Below are positions 28,118 to 35,806 of a stretch of DNA of 64,000 nt, one piece after another; within the stretch, counting starts at the first letter, position 1; each line of letters begins with the position of its first letter. The notes below the pieces were generated by a model. The model did no database searches and had not been told where the DNA came from. It saw only the letters and a list, made by a program, of their open reading frames with translations. The position numbers and the translations under genes are program-made. Origin of the DNA: Geothrix campi. Lineage in GTDB: Bacteria; Acidobacteriota; Holophagae; Holophagales; Holophagaceae. The stretch lies in assembly GCF_024609265.1 (NCBI RefSeq), contig NZ_JANHMP010000001.1, positions 868,001 through 932,000 of the forward strand. The letters are read 5' to 3'.

Positions 28118-28881
28118 CAGTCTTTCTTCGGCTCCGTCTTCGGCTCAGGTTCGGGTTTCGGGGGCGGCGCCTCGTCCCTCTTCGCACCGGGGTCCTCGTA
28201 GAACCGCTGCTCCGTGAAGCGCGTCCATCGGAAATCGGCGGACAGCTTCTGCACCACCACTCGGGCGAAGCCCTTGGCCTCCTCCTCGCGAATGCGGCCG
28301 TCATCATCCCGGGATCCGGGCGGGAGCGGGTCCATGGCTTCCACCACCTCCTGGGGCTCGATGGCCTCGGTCCAGAGGGGCTCGGGGTTCCCGGGTTGCA
28401 TCAGGCGGACCTGGGCCCGGACCACCTGGGGACGGTAGCCCAGACGGTCCCGGGTGTGTTCCTGGGCCATGGCGGCATGCGAACCGGCCCACAGACCCCA
28501 GAAGAGGCCATCCACCACGCTCCAGCCGCGGTTGCCGGAAGCCGCGCTCAGGGCGCCCACAGTCGCACCCACAGCCACACCCACCGTGGCGGGGCTGGGC
28601 TGGCCCGGGGCCGGGGAGACGTCGCGGATGTCCACCTGGAGTTCCACGCCCCCCACAGGTGCCTTCACGCCCTCGGGAACGACCACCACCCGGGTGGCCA
28701 GCCGGGCGCGCAGAGCCGAGGCGTATTCCTTCTGGAAGCCCTCGCGATCAGCCAAGCCCGTTGGCAGGCTCACCGACACGCTCACAGGCCCGGGATGCTG
28801 CCGGAAGGCTTCCACATCGGGCCGTTGACAGGCCAGGACCAGCATCAGGGGAGCGAGGAGCAGGATGGGAGCGCGCCGCAT
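28117..28881 (-). CDS. Uncharacterised lipoprotein
   Basis: A 254-residue protein with a clear lipoprotein signal (MRRAPILLLAPLMLVLAC, Cys18). The middle part holds a glycine/alanine-rich hydrophobic segment (VGVAVGATVGALSAASG) reminiscent of glycine-zipper lipoproteins. The C-terminus is Pro/Glu/Lys-rich (PPPKPEPEPKTEPKKD). I cannot assign a function; an envelope-stress or outer-membrane anchoring role would fit the architecture. ATG 28881 has GGAGG upstream. It is translationally coupled to the zinc-ribbon gene downstream. Confidence 0.8.
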   Translation of the reverse strand: MRRAPILLLAPLMLVLACQRPDVEAFRQHPGPVSVSVSLPTGLADREGFQKEYASALRARLATRVVVVPEGVKAPVGGVELQVDIRDVSPAPGQPSPATVGVAVGATVGALSAASGNRGWSVVDGLFWGLWAGSHAAMAQEHTRDRLGYRPQVVRAQVRLMQPGNPEPLWTEAIEPQEVVEAMDPLPPGSRDDDGRIREEEAKGFARVVVQKLSADFRWTRFTEQRFYEDPGAKRDEAPPPKPEPEPKTEPKKD

Positions 28882-28976
28882 GGGGACCTCCGCGCCCAAG
28901 TCTGGGGGCGGCTGCGCCCTGTGTCCAGGCGCTCGTCCCACCTGAGCGCTAGAATCGAGCTTCCCTGTGAGGCCGC

Positions 28977-30008
28977 ATGCTCATTCTTATGGAACCCGCC
29001 GCCACCCGTGACCAGGTGGGCGAAGTCCTGGCGCTGCTGGAATCCGCGGGCATCCGCTGCCAGGTGAACGAAACTCCAGAGGCGCTCAGCATCGTGGCGC
29101 CGAACGCCTCCAAAGCGCTGAAGCCGGATCGCATCGAACCCATGGCTGGCGTCCGGCGGGTGGTGCCCATCACCAGCCCCTACAAGCTGGCCAGCGCCGA
29201 TGCCGCCGCGGGCCGCACCGTGGTGGACGTGCATGGCGTTCGGATCGGTGGACCCGACCTGGCCCTGGTGGGCGGTCCCTGCGGGGTGGAAAGCCGCGAG
29301 CAGCTTTTCACCGTGGCCCGCTACGTGGCCGAGGCCGGCGTGAAGCTGCTGAGGGCCGGCGCCTTCAAACCCCGCACCAGCCCCTACGCCTTCCAGGGCC
29401 TGGGCCTGGAAGGCCTGCGCCTGCTGGAGGAGGCCCGGGCCGAATTCGATCTGGGCATCGTCACCGAGGCCACGGAAGTGGAGACCTTCGACGACGTGGA
29501 GCGCAGCGCCGACATGGTGCAGATCGGCGCGCGCAACATGCAGAATTTCGCCCTGCTGCGCCGGGCCGGACGCTGCGAAAAGCCCGTGCTCCTCAAGCGC
29601 GGCCCCTCGGCCACCCTGGAGGAATGGCTCTACGCCGCCGAATACGTGCTGGGCGAGGGCAACCGCAATCTGGTGCTCTGTGAGCGGGGCATCCGGACCT
29701 GGTCCGATCACGCCCGGAACACCCTGGATGTGAGCGTGGTCCCGGCGGCGAAGGCGCTCACCCATCTGCCCGTCATGGTGGACCCCAGTCACGCCACGGG
29801 GCGCCGGGATCTCGTGATCCCCTGTGGCCTGGCCGGCGTGGCCGCAGGGGCCGACGGCCTGCTGGTGGAGACTCACTGCAATCCCGAGAAGGCCCTGAGC
29901 GACGGCCCCCAGGCGCTGTTGCCCTCGGATTTCATCCGCCTCGTGGAACGGGCCCAGGCCGTGCACCGTGCCCTGCAGGCTCCCAGCCTCACTGGGCTCT
30001 GGATGTAA
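28977..30008 (+). CDS. aroF: 3-deoxy-7-phosphoheptulonate (DAHP) synthase, AroF type with N-terminal regulatory domain
   Basis: The 343-residue enzyme condenses phosphoenolpyruvate and erythrose 4-phosphate at the start of the shikimate pathway. Residues 1-70 form a ferredoxin-like regulatory domain (MLILMEPAATRDQVGEVL), as in the Thermotoga-type enzyme. The barrel then shows GGPCGVESREQ, RAGAFKPRTSPY, QIGARNMQNFALL, VLLKRG and VDPSHATGRRDL, which contain the metal and substrate ligands. Feedback inhibition by tyrosine or another aromatic amino acid is expected from the N-terminal domain in relatives but not shown here. secG follows after 38 bases. Confidence 0.96.
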   Translation: MLILMEPAATRDQVGEVLALLESAGIRCQVNETPEALSIVAPNASKALKPDRIEPMAGVRRVVPITSPYKLASADAAAGRTVVDVHGVRIGGPDLALVGGPCGVESREQLFTVARYVAEAGVKLLRAGAFKPRTSPYAFQGLGLEGLRLLEEARAEFDLGIVTEATEVETFDDVERSADMVQIGARNMQNFALLRRAGRCEKPVLLKRGPSATLEEWLYAAEYVLGEGNRNLVLCERGIRTWSDHARNTLDVSVVPAAKALTHLPVMVDPSHATGRRDLVIPCGLAGVAAGADGLLVETHCNPEKALSDGPQALLPSDFIRLVERAQAVHRALQAPSLTGLWM

Positions 30009-30046
30009 CCCCATCCCTGTGCCAGACTAAGTGGTTCGGAGTTTCC

Positions 30047-30397
30047 ATGAATGGCCTCGCCCTCGCGCTACTGATCCTCTTCGGTGTCCTGCTCATCGGG
30101 ACGATCCTGCTGCAGCCCGGCACCAAGGGCGGCCTTGGGGCCTCCTTCGGTGGTGGCGGCGCGAACTCCGCCTTCGGCGCGCAGGGCGCCACGCCGTTCC
30201 TCTCCAAGGCCACCTACTGGCTGGCCGCCGGCTTCCTGGGCACCACGCTGCTCATCGAAGTCCTGATCATCCGCGGCAACCGCTCGGTGCTGGAGAAGAT
30301 CTCCGACAAGCCGGCGGCCATCGTGCCTGCGCCGATCGTGCCCGCGCCGGCTCCGGCGCCTGCCCACACGCCCACGCCCGCCCCTGCAAAGAAGTAG
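30047..30397 (+). CDS. secG: Preprotein translocase subunit SecG
   Basis: The 116-residue membrane protein is part of the SecYEG channel. It has two hydrophobic segments (about 3-20 and 52-72) joined by the conserved glycine-rich loop LLQPGTKGGLGASFGGGG. The C-terminal tail is extended and Ala/Pro-rich (PAPAPAPAHTPTPAPAKK), longer than in Escherichia coli. It lies between aroF and the tRNA-Leu gene; secG immediately before a tRNA-Leu is a common arrangement in bacteria. Confidence 0.93.
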   Translation: MNGLALALLILFGVLLIGTILLQPGTKGGLGASFGGGGANSAFGAQGATPFLSKATYWLAAGFLGTTLLIEVLIIRGNRSVLEKISDKPAAIVPAPIVPAPAPAPAHTPTPAPAKK

Positions 30398-30421
30398 CCT
30401 CGCCTCGCGCGAAACGAGGCA

Positions 30422-30450
30422 TTGACCGCGTTCGCGCTTTGAGTGAAGAT
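30422..30450 (+). promoter_or_regulatory. Possible promoter for tRNA-Leu
   Basis: TTGACC (30422-30427), 17 bases, then GAAGAT (30445-30450), ending 13 bases before the mature tRNA 5' end. The -35 box is good and the -10 box weak. The -35 sequence equals that proposed for the HU gene. Confidence 0.4.
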
Positions 30451-30463
30451 GATTGTTCCACGT

Positions 30464-30549
30464 GCCCGCGTGGTGAAATTGGTAGACACGCCATCTTGAG
30501 GGGGTGGTGGCCACAAGCCGTAGCAGTTCGAGTCTGCTCGCGGGCACCA
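30464..30549 (+). tRNA. tRNA-Leu (anticodon GAG)
   Basis: A class II tRNA with acceptor stem GCCCGCG (30464-30470) pairing with CGCGGGC, and D-loop AAATTGGTAGA. The anticodon stem CCATC/GGTGG encloses the loop TTGAGGG, which gives anticodon GAG. It has a long variable arm, T-loop GTTCGAGTC, and an encoded ACCA end. It is followed directly by a terminator. Confidence 0.96.
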
Positions 30550-30553
30550 AACG

Positions 30554-30583
30554 AAACGAGCGCCTTCTGGCGCTCGTTTTTTG
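30554..30583 (+). terminator. Rho-independent terminator of tRNA-Leu
   Basis: An 11-bp stem (AAACGAGCGCC at 30554-30564 and GGCGCTCGTTT at 30569-30579), loop TTCT, then a T-run. It starts 4 bases after the tRNA CCA end. Confidence 0.92.
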
Positions 30584-30626
30584 TTTCGGGGATCGGCTTC
30601 TTTCGTTTCGGGGACCGGTTTCCGCG

Positions 30627-32036
30627 CTACCGGAAGACCTCCACCAGCTTGATGCCGCCGCCGCCCTCGGTGCCGCCGGCCAGGAGCACGTCGCCAGACA
30701 GCAGGCGCGTCGCCGAGTGGCGATAGCGGGTGGTCAGGTTGGAGGTCAGCAGGGTGCTCCTGGCCACAAGTGGGTCGAACACTTCCAGCGTGGCCGAGGC
30801 GATCGAGCCCTCGCCCTGGGTCCGCCCATGGGCCAGGAGGATCCGCCCATCCGTGAGAAGGGTGGCCGTGTGGTGGCTCCGGGGCCGGAGCATGGTCCCT
30901 GCGGCGGCGAAGGTTGCCGTGGCGGGATCGTAGATCTCCACGGAGGAGGACACGTCCGTGTTGGGAAGGTCGGGCGTCGTGCCTCCGGCGATCAGGATGC
31001 GGCCATCCGGAAGCGGCGTCGCCGTGTGTCCGTACCTGGCCTGGGTCATCCTCCCCGTCGGCGTGAACGTGCCCGTGGCAGGGTCGTAGAGTTCAGCGGA
31101 GGCCCAGATCAGCTCCGGACACCCGTACCAGCAGGTGCTGTTCCGTCCGCCGGCGATGAGAATCCTCCCATCCGGGAGACGGGTCGCCGTGTGGCCGGTC
31201 CGGGGCGAAGCCATGGATCCCGAGGCCGCAAACCCGCCCGTGGCGGGATTGAAGAGCTCCGAGGTCGACGTGGCGTAGATATCCGAGCCCGTGGCGGGTA
31301 GCCCGCCGGTCAGCAGGATGCGCCCATCCGCCAGTTCGGTCGCCGCATGGAGCATCCGTGTGGCCGTCAGGGCCCCCACCGTGCGCAGGCCGGTCCCGAC
31401 TTCGTAAACCTGGGCGGTGGCCAGGACGCTCACACCGTAGGCCCCCCCGGTCAGCAGCACGCCACCCCCGGGGAGGACCGACGCCTGGTGGGCCCAGCGC
31501 TTGGTTCCGAGATCGCCAGTGGGCACGAAGGCACCCGACGCAGGCAGGTACCGCTCCAACTGGCTGGATTCCATCCCGCCCGCCAGCAGTACGCTGCCAT
31601 CCGGCAGCAGGGTGGCGCTGTGGTCGAAACGGCTGAACTGGGTGGAGGGCGCCGCAGCCAGCGTGGAGAAGTAGGCGGACACCTTCACGGGCACCTCCGC
31701 GACGGCCCCGGGGACCTGGTTGCTCGTGGCCCGGAGGTGGTAGGTCCCGGCCGTGGGCGGTGCCTGGTAGCGGCCGGTGATGTCCACCGTGCCCCCCTGG
31801 GACTCCACCACCGAGAAGGCCGCCGGGATCACATGACCCTGGGCGTCCTCCGCCCACACCTGCAGGGTGCCACCCACCTTGATATCGCTGGATGCGGGCA
31901 GGAGCTTCAGGATTGAGGGGGCCGGGGTGCCGACGGTGTCGGAGCTGGAGCCCCCACCGCCGCAAGCCCAGAAGGAAGCCAGCCCCAAGCCGAGAAGCAC
32001 ACGCGCCAGACGAGGTGTGTTGGTTATCATTTTCAT
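30627..32036 (-). CDS. Kelch-repeat lipoprotein
   Basis: The 469-residue exported protein starts with a lipoprotein signal (ARVLLGLGLASFWAC) followed by a Gly/Ser linker. An Ig-like domain (about 40-140) comes next. At least six kelch/galactose-oxidase-type repeats follow, each with a core like HSATLLPDGSVLLAGG or HTATRLPDGRILIAGG and an ELYDPATGTF strand, predicting a beta-propeller. Such proteins occur in many copies in Acidobacteria-like and myxobacterial genomes and probably bind polysaccharide or protein at the cell surface; no enzyme residues were recognised. ATG 32036 gives the signal peptide; ATG 32030 is an alternative. It is convergent with the tRNA-Leu terminator region. Confidence 0.88.
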   Translation of the reverse strand: MKMITNTPRLARVLLGLGLASFWACGGGGSSSDTVGTPAPSILKLLPASSDIKVGGTLQVWAEDAQGHVIPAAFSVVESQGGTVDITGRYQAPPTAGTYHLRATSNQVPGAVAEVPVKVSAYFSTLAAAPSTQFSRFDHSATLLPDGSVLLAGGMESSQLERYLPASGAFVPTGDLGTKRWAHQASVLPGGGVLLTGGAYGVSVLATAQVYEVGTGLRTVGALTATRMLHAATELADGRILLTGGLPATGSDIYATSTSELFNPATGGFAASGSMASPRTGHTATRLPDGRILIAGGRNSTCWYGCPELIWASAELYDPATGTFTPTGRMTQARYGHTATPLPDGRILIAGGTTPDLPNTDVSSSVEIYDPATATFAAAGTMLRPRSHHTATLLTDGRILLAHGRTQGEGSIASATLEVFDPLVARSTLLTSNLTTRYRHSATRLLSGDVLLAGGTEGGGGIKLVEVFR

Positions 32037-32169
32037 CAGCCATCCGTGAAAAAAGAATGAGTCTAAAATGGACTCAGCTTTCCGAAAACCCCCAAATTCG
32101 TACTTGGAAAGACCCCGCCCCACCGGTGGGCCGCTCGGGCGATCAAGCCCCGGAATGGTAGGGTCTGGT

Positions 32170-33273
32170 ATGCCTTGGCCGCCTGCTTCCACCCTCCTCG
32201 CCCCCCTGTCCCCCTGGTTCGAGGCCGTGCGGCGGGACCTGCCCTGGCGGGCCGGGGATCTCGACGCCGCCCACCCGGATCCCTACGCGGTGCTGGTGTC
32301 GGAGCTGATGCTCCAGCAGACCCAGGTGGCCACGGTGATTCCGTATTTCACGCGCTGGATGGAGCGATTCCCCAACCCCGGGGCCCTGGCGGAGGCCGAT
32401 GAGGACACCCTCCACAAAGCCTGGGAGGGCCTTGGCTACTACCGCCGCGCCCGGTTCCTGAAGGCCGCTGTCGACAGCATCGCCGCCGAAGGCTGGCCCG
32501 GCGATCTGGAGGGCCTCGCACGGCTGCCGGGCCTGGGGCCCTATACCGCCGCCGCCGTGGGTGCCATCGCCTTCCAATGGCCAGCCCCCGCCCTGGACGG
32601 CAACGCCTTTCGGGTACTGGCCCGCCTGCTGGTGATCGAGGGCGATCCCAAGGCCCGGGCCGCGGACCTGCGTGCCTGGCTCGCCCCTGCCCTCGAAGCC
32701 CATGGCCCCTCCCGCCTGACGCAGGCCCTCATGGAATTGGGCGCCACGGTCTGCACACCGACGCCCGCCTGCAGCAGGTGCCCCCTGGCGGATCGCTGCG
32801 GTGCGCATGTGACCAATCGCACCGCCGAAATCCCGCCCGTGGCGAAGCGGGCGAAACCGAAGGCCTCCTGCCTCTGGCTGTTGGCGATGGAGGCCGAGGG
32901 GCATGTGCTGCTGCATGCGCCTGCCGACAAGGGCCTGCTGGCAGGCCTCTGGCGCTGGCCGGCACTCGATGTGGAAACGCTCCCCCCGGCCCGCTTTTCG
33001 CTCCAGGGGACCCACCCGATCACCTTCTGGCCCGGCTGGACCCAGGTCTACACCCACCGCCGGGAGCACGTGAGTCCGCTGTATCTCCGCCTGGAAGCAC
33101 GCTTCGAGACAGCCAAGGGCCTGCGCTGGATTCCCAGGGCCGAGCTCCCCAACCTGCCGCTCGGCAAGCGGGATCAGCGCCTGCGCGACCTCCTCGCCAC
33201 GCCCGGTCAAACACCCCTGGTAGCGCCGGATCCCGCCACCCTCATCCGAGCCTGTGCAGCCCCTTCGGCGTGA
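32170..33273 (+). CDS. mutY: A/G-specific adenine DNA glycosylase MutY
   Basis: The 367-residue repair enzyme removes adenine mispaired with 8-oxoguanine. The catalytic Glu lies in SELMLQQTQV, the helix-hairpin-helix is LPGLGPYTAAAV, and the catalytic Asp is in LDGNAFRVLAR. The FeS motif is CTPTPACSRCPLADRC, i.e. C-x5-C-x2-C-x5-C, one residue shorter in the first gap than the usual C-x6-C. The C-terminal NUDIX-like domain that recognises 8-oxoguanine is present (about 235-350). The start is ATG 32170; ATG 32155 is possible. The 3' end overlaps the convergent GHMP kinase gene by 32 bases. mutT lies 4 kb away in the window, covering the same damage. Confidence 0.94.
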   Translation: MPWPPASTLLAPLSPWFEAVRRDLPWRAGDLDAAHPDPYAVLVSELMLQQTQVATVIPYFTRWMERFPNPGALAEADEDTLHKAWEGLGYYRRARFLKAAVDSIAAEGWPGDLEGLARLPGLGPYTAAAVGAIAFQWPAPALDGNAFRVLARLLVIEGDPKARAADLRAWLAPALEAHGPSRLTQALMELGATVCTPTPACSRCPLADRCGAHVTNRTAEIPPVAKRAKPKASCLWLLAMEAEGHVLLHAPADKGLLAGLWRWPALDVETLPPARFSLQGTHPITFWPGWTQVYTHRREHVSPLYLRLEARFETAKGLRWIPRAELPNLPLGKRDQRLRDLLATPGQTPLVAPDPATLIRACAAPSA

Positions 33274-34225
33274 TCCGCAGATCCAGAGGGGGCAGGCCCA
33301 TCTCTCGCAGCGAGGCCTCAGCGGCCTCCCGCGTTCCATCCTTCACCACCAGCAGGCAGCAGCCACCCCCGCCGGCGCCGCAGGGCTTCATGCCGGCGTA
33401 CCAGCCCTCGCGGCGGCCACGCTCCCGGACGGCGCGCATGGCGTCCGTCTCGACAGCCGGCGAAAGCTTCACCCGGGCCTGGCCCTCCCGCTCCAGGAGA
33501 CCGGCCACCTCGGAGGGGTCTGCCGGCAGGGCCCGGGCCATCTCCAGGGCGATACCGCGGATATCGGACAGAGCCTGGCGGGTCTGGGTGTCCCCCTCGA
33601 TGAACCGTTTGTAGGCCTCCCAATTGGTGAGGCCCGAGTGGTGGGGCTTGCCCGTGTAGAACACTACGAGATCCGCCAGCAGGCGGGGGTGGGGTTCCAG
33701 GCGTTCCCAGCGCGGGTCGGGACCATCCCAGTGGAGGGCCAGGGCTCCACCCAGGGCTGCCGGGTAGTAGTCCTGCCAGCCCGCCGGGGTCTGAAGTTCC
33801 CGACTTTCCATGTCCCTCAGAATCGGCACCTTGCGCGCAAGATCTTGACCGGCCTCCAGGCCCAAGGCACTGCCCAGTAGGCCCACCCCCAGGCAAGAGG
33901 ACACCCCCAGCCCGGAACCCTGGGGCACGGGACTGTGGATGGACACGGCCGCAGGCGGGGCGCCCGATCCGTCCAGCACTCGCCACACCCAGGAAAGCCC
34001 CTTGGGCGGCTCAGCGGGCCAGGCGTCGAAGGCGAGATCGATTCCCAGGTCCCGGCTGGTGATCCGGTGGCCGGGGCCCCCGCGCACCACGTCGAGTTCG
34101 ATCCACAGATCCACGGCGGCGTTCACCGTGACACAGCCGCCCATCATGGCGTAGATGGGCCACAGGTCGAGGGTGCCGCCCGCAAAATCGATGCGGACGG
34201 GAACGCGCCAGTGTTCCGGGTTCAT
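33242..34225 (-). CDS. GHMP-family sugar or heptose kinase
   Basis: The 327-residue protein has the GHMP kinase layout: an N-terminal substrate segment VRIDFAGGTLDLWPIY, the phosphate-binding motif PVPQGSGLGVSS (Pro-x3-Gly-x-Gly-x-Ser-Ser type), and the C-terminal motif CGAGGGGCCLLV. The N-terminal pattern resembles D-glycero-D-manno-heptose 7-phosphate kinase and L-fucose or arabinose kinases more than galactokinase or homoserine kinase. The substrate is not determined. It starts 4 bases after the ybgF stop, so it is in the pal/ybgF transcription unit, which suggests an envelope-sugar role. Confidence 0.85.
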   Translation of the reverse strand: MNPEHWRVPVRIDFAGGTLDLWPIYAMMGGCVTVNAAVDLWIELDVVRGGPGHRITSRDLGIDLAFDAWPAEPPKGLSWVWRVLDGSGAPPAAVSIHSPVPQGSGLGVSSCLGVGLLGSALGLEAGQDLARKVPILRDMESRELQTPAGWQDYYPAALGGALALHWDGPDPRWERLEPHPRLLADLVVFYTGKPHHSGLTNWEAYKRFIEGDTQTRQALSDIRGIALEMARALPADPSEVAGLLEREGQARVKLSPAVETDAMRAVRERGRREGWYAGMKPCGAGGGGCCLLVVKDGTREAAEASLREMGLPPLDLRITPKGLHRLG

Positions 34226-34229
34226 GCGC

Positions 34230-34943
34230 TCAGAGCCCCAGGTCGCTGAGTTCCTGCTGGGCCGTGCGGGCCTCGGCGCTACCCGAGAAGCCGTCCACCA
34301 GTTCGCGGAAGGCCTTCACGGCCGCGGGCTTCAGCCCCTGTTTCAGCAGGCACTGGGCGCGCTTGAGCTTGGCCGGCAGAAACTGGGGCGAGGCGGCGTG
34401 ATCCTTGATGATGCGATCGAAAGCCTGCTGGGCCTTGTCGTAGGCGCGCAGGTTGTAATGGCAAAGACCGAGGAAGAAGAGGGCATCCGGGCGCCTGGCG
34501 CTCTGGGGGTAGCTCTTCAGGAAGTGGTCGAGGCCTTCGGCTGCCAGGGGATAGTTGCCCCGGTTGTAGTCCAGCACGGCGACATTGAAGGCGCGCTCAT
34601 CCTCGGAGGCCTGCGCCGCCGGCTGAGTCTCAGTGGCCGGTCGCGTGCCGCCCCGCGGCAGGCTGTTGAGGCGATTGTTCAGCACCCGCGTGGTGTCCTG
34701 CACCTGGCGCAGGCTCTCCTGCAGATCCGCCTGGAAGCGACGATCCTGGGCCCGGGCCTCCTGGGCGGCCTTCTGCTCGGCCTCGGCGCGCTTGTTCCCG
34801 TCCTCGGCCTGCTGGCGCAGCTTGAAGACCTCAAGCTTGAGGTCGCCGACTTCCTGCTCCACGCGGCGGAGCTGATCCTCGGAATTGCATCCGATGGTGA
34901 GCAGGATGATCAGTGCCGGAAGGAGCAGGGTACGGGCGTTCAT
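34230..34943 (-). CDS. ybgF: Tol-Pal system protein YbgF/CpoB-like lipoprotein
   Basis: A 237-residue protein with a lipoprotein signal (LLLPALIILLTIGC, Cys19). A coiled-coil region (about 22-100, with EVGDLKLEVFKLRQQAEDG) is followed by a C-terminal TPR domain (about 115-237). The TPR part matches the YbgF pattern: FNVAVLDYNRGNYPLAAEG, SYPQSARRPDALFFLGLCHYNL and AFDRIIKDH. In Escherichia coli CpoB links Tol-Pal action to PBP1B during division. Here it follows pal, after a terminator-like hairpin, and precedes the GHMP kinase. Unlike CpoB it is predicted to be lipid-anchored. Confidence 0.9.
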   Translation of the reverse strand: MNARTLLLPALIILLTIGCNSEDQLRRVEQEVGDLKLEVFKLRQQAEDGNKRAEAEQKAAQEARAQDRRFQADLQESLRQVQDTTRVLNNRLNSLPRGGTRPATETQPAAQASEDERAFNVAVLDYNRGNYPLAAEGLDHFLKSYPQSARRPDALFFLGLCHYNLRAYDKAQQAFDRIIKDHAASPQFLPAKLKRAQCLLKQGLKPAAVKAFRELVDGFSGSAEARTAQQELSDLGL

Positions 34944-34969
34944 GGAGCCTCCGGGATTCCCTTCATCCT

Positions 34970-35000
34970 AAACGAAAAGCGGGGGCAGTTGCCCCCGCTT
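34970..35000 (-). terminator. Terminator or attenuating hairpin after pal
   Basis: AAGCGGGGGC (34977-34986) pairs with GCCCCCGCTT (34991-35000) around AGTT. Read on the minus strand, the stem ends in GCTTTTCGTTT. It lies between pal and ybgF, so it may reduce rather than abolish read-through into ybgF and the kinase gene. Confidence 0.75.
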
Positions 35001-35017
35001 CGCGTGATGAAAAACAG

Positions 35018-35740
35018 CTACTTGAGCTTGAACTCGCCGCGGCGGTTCTGGCTCCAGCAAGCCTCCTTGGCCTCTGTGCAGAGGGGCTTTTCCTTGCCGT
35101 AACTGATGGTGGTGAAGCGGGCCTCATCGACACCCAGGGTCTTCAGGTAGGCCAGGGCGGCGGCGGCACGGCGGTTGCCGAGGGCCAGGTTGTACTCGTT
35201 GGTGCCACGCTCGTCGCAGTGGCCTTCGATCTCGACCTTGGCCGCAGGATAGGCCTTCATGAAGTCGGCGATGCCCTGAAGGAGGGCGCGGTCGCCTTCC
35301 TTGATGTCGGACTTGTCGAAGTCGAAGTGGATGGTCTTGAGGGCGGCCTCGGCGGCCTTCTGATAGGCAGCAGCCTTCTCCGCCTCGGCAGCCTTGCGGG
35401 CGGCCTCTTCGGCAGCGGCCTTCTCGGCGGCGGCCTTGCGGGCGGCTTCGTCGGCAGCAGCCTTCTCGGCGGCGACCTTGTCAGCGGCATCCTTGTCGGC
35501 CTTGGCCTTGTCCCAACCCTCGTACCAACCCTGCATCTTGTGCGGGTTCTCCTTGGCTTCCTTCTCGCTCAAGTAGGGATTGGTCTCGCGGGCCTTTCCG
35601 TCCTTGAACGCCTGGTAGCCCTCGTTGAAGGCCGCCTGGGTCTCCTGCTTGATCTGCTCCGCCGTCTTGGGGGGCTTGCAAGCGAGGCTGCCGAGCGTGA
35701 GCACGATAGCGGCAGGGACGAGGTAGGTTCCGTATCTCAT
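35018..35740 (-). CDS. pal: Peptidoglycan-associated lipoprotein Pal with Ala/Lys/Glu-rich helix
   Basis: The 240-residue outer-membrane lipoprotein has a signal ending LVPAAIVLTLGSLAC. The C-terminal OmpA-like domain (about 135-240) contains IHFDFDKSDIKEGD, EGHCDERGTNEYN and LGNRRAAAALAYL, including the Asp and Arg that bind diaminopimelate. Between anchor and OmpA domain is a long charged helix-forming stretch (about 75-130) of KAAAEKAAAEEAARK type, like TolA domain II, making it longer than standard Pal (about 170 residues). ATG 35740 is preceded by AGGAGG. Pal binds TolB and peptidoglycan during envelope constriction. Confidence 0.94.
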   Translation of the reverse strand: MRYGTYLVPAAIVLTLGSLACKPPKTAEQIKQETQAAFNEGYQAFKDGKARETNPYLSEKEAKENPHKMQGWYEGWDKAKADKDAADKVAAEKAAADEAARKAAAEKAAAEEAARKAAEAEKAAAYQKAAEAALKTIHFDFDKSDIKEGDRALLQGIADFMKAYPAAKVEIEGHCDERGTNEYNLALGNRRAAAALAYLKTLGVDEARFTTISYGKEKPLCTEAKEACWSQNRRGEFKLK

Positions 35741-35806
35741 GGGATTGTTCCTCCTGGATGAGCCTGAGTATAGATGGATCATACTCAGGGAATTGTCATT
35801 TATTTT

